A DNA stretch of 27,703 nucleotides. Source: a virus. The stretch spans positions 1 to 27,703 of IMG/VR virus record IMGVR_UViG_3300032240_001210. One strand, 5' to 3'. The position numbers were made by a program, and so were the translations under genes. Below the pieces are notes generated by a model, which saw only the letters and a program-made list of their open reading frames with translations, was not told where the DNA came from and made no database searches. Shown here one piece after another: positions 1 to 12,000 of the stretch (positions within the stretch are counted from its first letter, which is position 1; every line of letters begins with the position of its first letter).

Positions 1-3000
1 GCTAAAACTCCTGTTGATTTTATTGATACGTTTACCACAGATGTATTTTCAACGATTGAAGGCAGTGAAGGTTATAGCGTTGACGGAGAATTTTTATACA
101 ACGGTGCAAGAATACTTGTTATTGCAGACACTGACCCGTTGGCAAATAATAAAATATATCAAGTTAACTTTGTTACTCATAACAATCGTAAACAGATAGC
201 ATTAAAATCTGTCGACGACACTGAACCATTACTAGGCGAATGTGTACTGATAAGATCCGGAAACGCCAACAAAGGATTAATGTATCATTTCAACGGAGTA
301 AATTGGATAAGAAGCCAAGATAAAACTAAAGCAAATCAAGTTCCGTTGTTTGACCTATTTGATGTTAACGGAGTTAGTTTTAGTAACACCGATACCTATC
401 CAGTTAGTACTTTTCTTGGAACACCTATACTTGAATATAAAGTTGGAAACAGTATTGCAGACAGCGAATTAGGTTTTAGTTTAGATTATCTAAACATTGA
501 TAATGTTGGAGATATACAATTTAAATTTAATCTTGACTCTGATTCTTTTAATTATTCAATAAATCAACAAACAGTTAAGGTTAATTTAAACACAGGATTC
601 TATAGATTTAATCCTTTAGATGAATTCTACAATAGTTGGACCACCACCGATTCTGAATATCTACAACCTATATTAGACAGCAAGGTTATTGCTGAGGTAA
701 CAAACTCTGTAACCTTGTCAACAGTAAATTGGGAATTATTTGATGATGCAAATTCTACAGTTTTATTTTTCCTAAACGGTATTCGTTTCAAAGACAGTTA
801 CACTCGAATCGAAGGAACATTTACATTTGCCAATAGTTTTTCTGTTAATGATGTAGTGTCGGTTAAAATTTTTACTGACCTTGATCCTAATCAAGGATAT
901 TATGCAATACCGCACGGACTTGAAAAGAATCCATTGAATACAGAATTAAAAACATTTACATTGGGTCAAGCTACTGATCATCTTAACTTGGCTCTCGATG
1001 TCGATAATAGATTTGTTGGTGCGTTCCCTGGAACTAGCAATCTTAGAAATATTGATGGATACCAGAACAAAGCCACTCGATTTTTAAAACACTCTGGAGT
1101 TGCTCCGCTGGCAATTGATGTCCTTTGTGACAAAAATACCAATCTGATCAAAGCTCTAAGATATAATGCCAGATCTTATTCAACATTTAAAAATGAGTTT
1201 ATCACTAGAATAACAGAAACAATGCCTGAGGATAGCATTACAGACTTTGTAGATGCTGTGATATCTAACATGGGACTAGCTAAAGATAACTCAAATCCGT
1301 TCTCTGGCACAGACATGATTGGTAGTGGAGCGCATACAGATATAAATTACACAGTTGAAGATGAGGGAATCAAAGTTTTTGCTCTAAGCCAAAAATTTAA
1401 TTTAACAGACCTTAGTGACCGAGCAGTTTACGTTTATCTAAATGATCAACAGCTGGTAAACGGAACAAATTATACTTTTGATGATACATTTGGTTTTGTA
1501 AGATTAACAGTAACATTAAGAGAAGGTGATGTCATCAAGATAAAAGAATATGTATCTACCGCTTTTAATTATATTCCTTTTACACCTACAAAATTAGGTT
1601 TGTATAAAAAATATTTGCCGCATAAATTTTTAGATGACACATTTCAAACGCCGAGAAACGTAATACAGGGTCATGATGGCAGCATTATTACTGCATTTGA
1701 CGACTATAGAGATGATGCAATCTTAGAGTTAGAACTTAGAATCTATAACAATATTAAACAAGAATATAATATTAACCTATTCGATATAGATGCTATTTTT
1801 GGCGGATATTATGGTAATGCTTTATACACCAAAGAAGATCTAGACGCAATTGTTGCCCCAGACTTTTTACGCTGGGTATCAAATACAGATATAGATTATA
1901 CAAATAATGATCCTTATTTTGATAGACAAAATAGTTTTACCTATACTTATAGTAATATGACAGACCCTACCGGTCTACGAAATCTTCCAGGATATTGGAG
2001 AGGAGTATTCCAGTGGTTCTATGATACATCTAGACCCCATACATGTCCGTGGGAAATGTTGGGATTTAGTGAAAAACCAACATGGTGGGAAAGTGAATAC
2101 GGTCCTGCACCTTATACCTCTGGAAATTTACTTCTATGGGAAGATATTAGTCAAGGTATTATCAAACAAGGACCACGTGCAGGAACTCATGATCGCTATG
2201 CTAGAACATCATTGCTGAACCATATACCTGTAGACGGTGATGGCAAATTATTAAGCCCATTAGATTCAGGACTAGCTACAAATTACACCTTGGTTAACAA
2301 TCAAGGAGATTACAAATTAGGCGACCTTAGTCCTTCTGAATACGCATGGAGAAGTAGTTCTGAATGGCCGTTTTCTGTTGTAATAGCATTATCGTTGTTA
2401 AAGCCTTTTGAATTCATCACTGATAACTTTGATAAATCTAGAATGACTGTGAACAAGTTGGGACAAACTGTTTTCAGTGAGACTGGAGTGTTTGTTAAAC
2501 TTTCAGATATGAAAGTTCCTACAATTGGCAATTTTAATGTTTCGGGATTAATTTCGTTTGTTACTAGTTACATTAGAAGTAAAAATTTAAATCCTGAGCA
2601 GTTAATAACTCGTATTAATAATTTAGATGTTAAGATATCATCTAGAATTTCTGGATTTGTAGATCAAACTGAACAAAAATATCTGTTGGATAGTAAAAAT
2701 CCAAGTTCTACTTCTAGCAGCATCTATGTTCCTAATGAAAATTACAACATTATTTTCAATGTTAGTTCTCCAATTGCTAGCCTATCATATAGTGGTGTAT
2801 TAATTGAAAAATTAGCAGAAGGATGGAAAGTCAAAGGATATGACAATCAATTGTCATATTTTACCTATTTTAAAGCAGTGCCCAGCAGTACTGATCCGTT
2901 AACTAGTGTTGGCGGAGTTAGTGCAAAGTTTTATGATTGGGCTACTGACAAGCTGTACTCTAATGGAGACATTGTTAGAGTACAAAATCTTTTCTATCGA

Positions 3001-6000
3001 GCATTAAAGTCTCATACCAGCGGAGTATCATTTGACAAAGCTCTGTGGAAAGCATTGCCTAAATTGCCAGTTGTTGGCGGAGTTGATGCTTATTTTAGAA
3101 AAACATTTGACAAACTTAGAACTCAAAAAATGTACTACGGTACAGTTTTAAGAACTGTTCAAGATGTTGTTGATTTCCTATTAGGCTATGAATCCCATTT
3201 AAAATTTATTGGATTTAATTTTGACAGGTATAATGCTGAAACTCAAACAGCTTACAATTGGCAAACTAGCTGTAAAGAATTTTTGTTCTGGACCAAACAC
3301 AATTGGGCCGTTGGTAGTTTATTAACTCTAAGCCCTAGTGCTCAAGAAGTCAACGTAAACATTTTAAGTGGCGTACCGGATAATTTATTTGACAGCTTCT
3401 ATGATTATGAAATTTTTAAAAGCGATGGTACAGCCCTATTGCCAATATTTTTAAATGTTAAAAGAGACTTCCAGAAAGTAGCAGTTAGCACTGTGAATAC
3501 TAATGATGGTATATATTTCTTAAAACTTAATTATGTTTTAAAAGAACATGTTGTGTTGTTTGATGACCGAACAGTGTTTAATGATGTTATCTATGATAAG
3601 ACCACAGGATATCGACAAGAGCGTATTAAGAGTCGAGGATTCCGAACAGTTGACTGGGACGGTGACTATACCAGTCCTGGCTTCTTGTTTGACAATGTAA
3701 ACATTCAACAATGGAGTACTTACACTGATTACCGATTAGGAGATATTGTATCTTATAAATCTTACAATTGGGTAAGCATACAAAATCAACAAGGTGCAGA
3801 AACTTTTGACAACACCTATTGGTCAAAATTAGACACAAATCCTGAAAAGGGTCTGGTAGCAAATTTTGACTACCGAATCAATCAGTTCCAAGATTATTTT
3901 GAATCTGATGCTGACGGTCTAGGATCTAGCCAACGTGAACTAAGCCGTCACGTTATTGGTTATCAAACTAGAGAATACCTACAGGCAATGGCCGAAGATA
4001 ATGTTAGCCAGTTTAGAATTTATCAAGGTTTTATTAGAGAAAAAGGAACAGCTAATTCTGTTACCAAAGTATTTGAAAAATTAAGCAGAACTAATACAGG
4101 TAGCGTTGAACTCAATGAAGAATGGGCATTTCAGGTTGGTCAATTAGGCGGGACAGATCAGTTTGTTGAAACTGAATTACGAATTTATAAAAACGATTTG
4201 AAATTAAATCCGCAACCTATTTTGCTAGCACCAACTGATGAACCTACAGATGTATTAGACTTATATCTTCGAGTGCCGGTAAATGATTTTACAATTGCCG
4301 CTAATCCGTTTACAAAAGATATCAACCCTGTTAGGAAATATACATTAACTCCTAGAGTTGCAGGCTATGTTAATACATTTGATGTTGATTATATTCTGCC
4401 AACAAGAGATAGTATACTAACTCTTGACAATACAACGTTGTCTGAAAATAATCACATTTGGATTACCTTTGATCAAAATTCATGGACAGTATTAAGATAT
4501 AATGTTTCACCTTTGTTGATGGTAGCAAGCGTCGCAACAAATAAAACCAGGGTAGAATTAACTTTTAATAGAGATCACGGTCTAGCTGTGGGCGATATAT
4601 TTGGTATTAGAAATATAGAAAATATCACAGGCTTCCACAAAATTACCGAAGTACCAACAACAAGTTCTCTAGCTATCCAGGTAGCAAAAGGTCCGTCAGA
4701 TAATTCTTTTGATGCCAGTACTGTAGTATATCTTGAATTACTCACCGAAGCAAGATTTGAATCTTATCAATCTTTAGATCCTGATCAAATAGCAGCCTTT
4801 ACCAACGGAGCAAAACTTTGGATCGATAACAACGGATCGAATAAGTGGGAAGTAATTGAAAAAGAACAACAATTCATCGCAACTGATCTTTCGGAATACG
4901 GAATTTCCGCTCCTATTCGTAACGGTTCAGCAGTGGTCTATTCTGATGCACTAGCACAGACAATTTCCTCAATGCCTGCTAGCAACATGGTTGTTGCATA
5001 CGTAGAAAGAGAAGTTGGCCTTAAGCCTTTCCAAACATTGTTAAGATCTAACAATATTACATCATCAGGCGTATTCGGTGAAACCCTAGCAATCAGCCCA
5101 GATGGCAAATGGCTAGCAGTTGGTTCCCCAAATGCCAGTAACGTTACGTCAGATTACAAAGGAATCTATGATTATACTCTATCGTATAAAAAAGGTGACA
5201 TAGTATTACATCAAGGAAGATTGTGGAGAGCAAAAGTTGACCACAATTATACTCTAGATGGTAGTACAAGAATATTTTTAACTTCTGAAGATTGGGAACC
5301 AGCAACAATTATTACCGCAAATGTTGCCGGCACCGGAACTGGATATACAAAACAAGGTGCAGTAACCATGTATGAATGGAGCGGACAAAACTGGGTAGAA
5401 AAATATACCTTTATAAGTCCTCGCCCTAACGGAAATGAAAACTTTGGTGAAAAAATTGTAATCGGTGTAGATGCTGGAAATTACTATATGGCAATATCTG
5501 CCCCTGGTAATAATGATACAACTGGTAGAGTTTACCTATACAAGTATGCACCAATAACAGAAAATAATTCTCAAACTATTAAGTTATCTGTTACAGTTGG
5601 CCCTCCACAAAATTCTGATACAGGATACAAGTATTACATTGACAATCAATATCGTCCTAATTTAACATTTGAAGTTGGAAACACCTATATCTTTGATCAA
5701 ACTGATTTAAGTAATGTTTATTTTCCTAATCCTGTAGCAGGAACAGTTACTAACATACATCCTATCAATATCAGTGCTGATGATATAAATGGTACACTAG
5801 GTGGCGGAACACTTTACACCGCAGGAGTAACTTACTACTTAGATAATCGTCCAGTTACTCAAGCACAATACAGTTCTGGATTTAATATTGCAACAACTAG
5901 ATATGTTAAGATCGCAGTTACTGAATCAACGGCTAGTATTTTTTATTATTTTGCTTCAACACTACCTTTATCAATGGGTAATTCGGTCATTAAGAAATAC

Positions 6001-9000
6001 CCTACAATTGCTAAAGAATGGCAGTTTGAACAAAATCAAAATTACAAAGGTGTGTACGATAATACTGGCGCAACATTCTACGAAGTTGGCTCAGTTGTTT
6101 GGTACGACAATGCATTATGGCAGTCATTGGAAGAACAATACGGAGACGGAAGCAGTATAGGAGTTGACACAGAGTCTGCATGGGTAAAAATAGATCCAGT
6201 AAGTACTCAAAATTCATTACCTTCAAATCCAGCAATCAAAGATACTTCTGATTCTACCACAATTCTAGCAGAAGGTATGCTGTCAGCGGGACAGTTAGCA
6301 GAATTGGTTAAAGAAGGAGACCGATTTGGATCAAGCCTAACTATGAGTAGAGATGGTTCCATATTGGTTGTAGGATCTCCGTTAAGCGACGGCCAGTATT
6401 TTGTTAACTATAAGGGAGTATGGACTGCCTATCAAGAATATGCTATTGGTTCTGTTGTTAAAAACGGAAACAGCTATTATAAAGCAATTGCGGTAGCACA
6501 GGGCAATGCCAAAGGCACGTCAGTTACAGCATTCTGGACTGTTTTAGAATCTGCAAGCAATTTAACTTCCGGTAAAGTTTATATCTATCGTAGAAATATC
6601 TATGGCTTCTACAGCTTGATGCAAACAATTAATGCTAATAGTTTACCTGCTATTAGTGATGTAGTTACAGATGAAACTATATTAACTGGAGATCTATTTG
6701 GATTTGCTATTGATATAGATAACTCGGGAACAACTCTAGTAGTATCAAGTCCTAAAGCAGATATTAGTCTTCGGGATCAAGGAGCAGTTTATGTATTTGT
6801 ATACGACACTGATTCTACAGTTCCTAGTTTTAGATTGAAACAAAAATTACAGAGCTTTGAAGATTTAACCAATGAATATTTTGGTTTTAGTTTATCAATT
6901 AGTGAAAGAACTGAACGTATTGTTATAGGTGCAAAAAATACCTCATATGTGGTTCCTACATTATTTGGCAGAACAAGTTTTGGCGGAGCAACATTTTCTG
7001 AAAATCTAGGATATCATGGTGATGTTTATGTATTTGAATTAAAAGATCAGGTCTATGTACTTGCTGAAAAATTACAAACAAATTTTGTAGACAATGAAGC
7101 ATTTGGTTATGCATTAGATGCCACAGCATCTGTGATTGTAACAGGATCTCCTAATTACAAAGTATCTGGCACAGCAGTTGGGCGTACTAGAATATTTAGA
7201 AAAGATCCTACTAAAAATAGTCTTACCACAATTGGTCAAGAAACCGACCTAGTCAATATTGACTTAATAAAAAGTATTTCTTTATACGATGATGAAAATA
7301 ATATCAGACTAGCTGATGTTGATATTATTGACACAAACAAGTTTAAGATTCTTGGATCCGCCGAAGAAGAAATTAAATTTAAAACTCCTTACGATCCTGC
7401 AACATATACCAACGGTACAGATCAAGTGGTTGTAGATGCAGATCAAGCATGGTTTGAAAAAAATGTTGGCGCCCTATGGTGGGATATTAGTACTGTAAAA
7501 TGGGCATCTCACGAACAAGGTGATATTGCATATCGTACTGGTATGTGGAATCAATTGGCAGCGGGAGCATCCGTAGATATCTATGAATGGGTAGAAAGTT
7601 CGGTTACACCAACCGAGTGGAAAAAACTTGCAGATACTGTCGACGGTCTTGCTAACAATATTTCTGGTCAACCTGCTTACTCCAATACTGCATATAGCAT
7701 TAAGAAATTTACAAATGCATCTACAGGATTAGCCTATGGAACCAAGTACTATTTCTGGGTAAAAAATAAAACAGTTATACCACAAGGAGTACCTGGAAGA
7801 AAAATTTCAGCGGCTAACGTGGCAGCATCAATTGTTAATCCTATTGGAGAAGGAATTCCTATCATTGCCATAATTGACAAAGATAAATTCCTAGCCTATA
7901 ATTTTGATTCTGTAATCAAAGGAAATTCTGCGCTACTTAATATTGAATATTATAAATCAGAAAGAACACCTAACAACATTCACACTGAATATCAATTGTT
8001 AACAGAAGGACAGGCGTCTAGTTTGCCTAGCGAAGCACTAGAGCAAAAATGGATAGACAGTCTAGTGGGATTTAATCAAGCAGGAAATCCAGTCCCGGAT
8101 CCAACACTTAGACCAAAACAAAAATACGGATTGGCATTTAGACCAATTCAGACAATTTTTGTAAACAGAGCAACAGCTTTAAAAATAGCTATTGATAGAA
8201 TTAATTCTATACTAATCACAAAACCTTTTAGCGATTTAATAGATTTTGAATATCTTAACAAGGTAGATCCAATACCAAGTGCAACACTCAATCTCTATGA
8301 CGTGGCTGTAGATACCTATGCAGAACTAGCAGAAGTGGGTATTGTTAGAGTACAACCAGCTACATTCTCTGCGAACGTAGTAGATGGAATTATTGACACC
8401 ATTGATGTTGTTGATACTGGATTTGGCTATAGAACAGTTCCTCCGGTAGTAATTACAGGTGACGGTACAGGTGCCAAAGCAGAAGCGGTTCTAGATAATC
8501 AAGGCCGAGTAGTTTCTGTTAACTTATTAGAGAAGGGAAGAAAGTACACAACAGCAGATGTAAGGGTACGTAGTTTCTCTGCACTGGTACGTTCTGATTC
8601 TACATTTAATAATTATTGGTCAATTTATTTCTGGGATAGTGTAAGAGAAGGTTTCTTTAAGAGCAAAGTGCAGGCTTACAACACTCCTAACTATTGGAAT
8701 TATATAGACTGGTATGCTACGGGATATAGTTCTACAACTAGAATTGTTAGAGAAATTAGTGATGTATTCCAAGAAATAAATTACACATTTGAAATTGGTG
8801 ATGTAATCAGAGTTAAGGAATATGGTAACGGTGGATGGGCACTGCTTCTAAGAGTTGAGGATGGTGCCGGAAGTATATTGTCTAACTATGAAATGATTGC
8901 TAGAAAAAATGGAACCATTGAAATATCTAAAGATTTATACAATGTTCGAGTCTACGATTATGTTGCAACCTATGACGAAGAAGTATACGATAATCAACCA

Positions 9001-12000
9001 ACTAGAGAATTACGAAATATTCTAAATGCGGCAAAGTATAATATTTTTATTGACGATTTAGAGGCCGAATGGAATAAACTATTCTTTACCAGCATGAAGT
9101 ATGTGTTCTCTGAACAACTGTATGTTGATTGGGCTTTTAAAACCAGCTTCTTAAATGCAGTACATAATGTCGGAGATTTAGATCAACGTCCAAATTATAA
9201 AAATGATAACTTGGCCAGTTTTCAACAGTACCTAGAAGAAGTGAAACCTTTTAGAACTACAATTAGAGAATATACAAGTAGATACACAGATATTAATCAT
9301 CAAGGTGCTGCAATAACTGACTTTGATGTTCCTCCTAAGTATGACAAGCAAAACAGACAAGTATTGCCTGTGCTGTCTAATTCTGAAGAATTAAACTCTT
9401 ACCCTTACAAATGGTGGAAAGATAATCATGGATATGAGATAGTGGATATCCAATTGTCTAATCAAGGCGGCGATTATAAAACACCTCCTAAGGTTTATAT
9501 CACAGGTGACGGAACCGGAGCTTCGGCTCAGGCCTATATATCCAATGGAAAACTATCTGGAATTAGAATGTTAACTACGGGCTCTGGTTATACAGTGGCC
9601 GCTGTTAGTCTAATTGGCGGTAACGGATCTTCAACAAACATTGCCAAAGCTTCTCCTATATTAGGTAGCGGTCAGGTTAGAAGTTTTAATCTAGAATTGA
9701 AATTTGATAGAATAACCAAAACAGGTTCAAATTCAAATTACATATATGAACAGACATTTATAGCTGATGGATTTACAGCAGTATTTGGCTTAAATTATCC
9801 TCCAACACGTGATAAGACCAAAATATCTGTAATTATTAACAGTGAAATAATATTGGATAGTGATTACTCTTTGACATTCTATACTTTAGAATCTGATACC
9901 TATGAATTGTTAAGAGGAAAATTAAAACTAGCATCCTTACCAACAGCCGGAGATGTTATCACAATCACCTACGAAAAAGATGATGCTATTTTAGATTCTG
10001 TTGATAGAATCAACAAATATTATAGTCCGACTGCAGGCATGATAGGTAAAGAAATAAATCAGCTAATGACCGGAATTGACTTTGGTGGAGTTCAAATTCA
10101 AGGTACAACATTTGATGTGTCTGGCGGTTGGGATGCTCTTCCTTGGTTTACTGACACATGGGACAGTGTAGAATCCAACAACGATTTCCACTATATCTCA
10201 GACGGTAGTACAACCTATGTAACACTTCCAGAAGCTCCTGCATTAGGTCAACGAATTTCCGTATACCTAAAACGTGTAGGTGACGGCGTTCCTCGTAGCA
10301 TTGATACATTAGATTCTGCAGGAGCACCAAGGGTGGTATTTGATCCAGGCATTCCAATTCCAGAGACAATACGTATAGACGATCCTAGTTTTGTTGTATA
10401 TCCCGACGGTACTAACAATTGGGATTCAACAATTATTACAAATCCTTATGCTCAGATGCCTACATTTATCGGTGACGGCCAAAACAAAATTGTTGAGATA
10501 GGACAGTATATCACAGTTAATCCTGGAGATACACTAATATTCAGACCGTTTGACAGTGACGGAACTGTAAACATTACTGACGTTAACATTATTGATACAA
10601 ACCTTTCAGGTGGAAGTCTTAGTGCAGTTAGTGGAGCCTATGTAACTGCAACCGGTACAATGGCCGAAGATATCAATATCGATGGCGGCAAATTTATTGG
10701 CCCTGATCAAGTACCTGCCCCGGAAGAAAATATTCCAGGACAGGTATTAGAAAGTGTCAGCATTAAAGTTTTCCACTCTGTACAAACTGGTGCAACACCC
10801 TTGCACTCAAAGATCGTTAAGAGCAATGGCACTACTAGAATTTTTGATATTGGCCAACCTATAATAGAACCAGATTCTGTGATAGTTTATGTTGACAAAG
10901 TTAAATGTGATCTCTATAACGTAGACAGTTCAATAACTTATAGTATTGATTATGCTGCAAATCAAGTGGTGTTTACAAATGCTCCTGAAGTTGGAAGTGT
11001 TATTGAAATACTATCTATAGGAATTGGCGGCGCCGCAATATTAGATTATCAAGAATTTGAAGCTGACGGCGATACTGTTAATTTCTTAACTAAAGCAAAT
11101 TATAGTGACACTGCAAGTGTTCTAGTAACAGTAGACGGATTGCAAGCCGATGTTGCGTTTGTCAACAGCTCTGAAGTGACTGACATAACCGGTAGAACTT
11201 TAATTCAAATTGGTAATCGCCCAGGCCGTGGTACAGTTGTAAAAATTGTTTGCCTTGGAGCATCAACTGACGTTGATTCGAATCAACAAGCATTGGTTAG
11301 AGTAAATCAACAGGTTATTACCTTTGACGGAAGTACGCTAAGTTATGACCTTGACAAATTTGTAAATCTAACTAGAGCAAGTGCTACAGGATCTATTCTT
11401 GTAGAAATAAATGGAACTTACCTAACAGGACCAGAAACTGAATTTGTAGTTTATGATGGAACAAATAATCTTATAAACATTTTCAAAGATCCTGTACAAC
11501 CAACAAATACTGCAACACAAGAAAACATTGAAGTTTTTGTCAACAATGAACAGAAAAAATATATTTTAGATTATGTCTATGACGGTAATAACAATACAGT
11601 AACCGTTGATACTGAAATTTTAAAAGTTGGCGATGAAATTAAAATTGTCATAAATGTAAACAGTCAGTATACTTTTGAAAACAATAATATTGTATTCTCG
11701 GGAACAAGTTTTGTACAAGATGATAGCACAACAACACTACAAGAAGGTGATCAAGCTACGGTTACTTGGTTTAGCGAATATCCAAATATGAACATAATCA
11801 GTGATGAGTATGCAGGCGGTAAATCTAGATATCAATTGTCTAGAGAAGCAGTTGGCGCAAGTTATATTTGGGTATATCTAAATGGACAAAGACTGACTCA
11901 AGAAAAAGACTATGAAGTTTCTATTCCTAGAAATCTTGTCTATTTGCAAAAACCAACCTTGTTAACAGATACAATTAAAATTGTACAGTTTGGAAATTAT

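Larger units (their letters stand above)
5068..7209 (+). other. FG-GAP (integrin-type) beta-propeller region with inserted modules
   Basis: Six blade signatures are visible in residues 1690-2403 of the giant protein: FGETLAISPDGKWLAVGSP (1693), FGEKIVIG...MAISAP (1815), FGSSLTMSRDGSILVVGSP (2109), FGFAIDID...LVVSSP (2233), FGFSLSIS...IVIGAK (2294) and FGYALDA...IVTGSP (2368). Most are followed by the expected outer-strand motif (GRVYLYKY, GKVYIYRR, GAVYVFVYD, GDVYVFEL). In blades 1 and 3 the segment between the GSP turn and the outer strands holds a carbohydrate-binding-like module; between blades 2 and 3 lie a cupredoxin-like module and a further such module. The blade number (six or seven) is uncertain. 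Confidence 0.72.

Noticed and set aside
139-141. TTG as start of the giant gene
   Set aside because: The same frame is open to base 1 with similar protein character before it, so this is an internal codon of a gene cut by the window edge.
5068-7209. Gene capture of a eukaryotic integrin
   Set aside because: FG-GAP repeats are widespread in bacteria and phages; the motif does not indicate a eukaryotic source.
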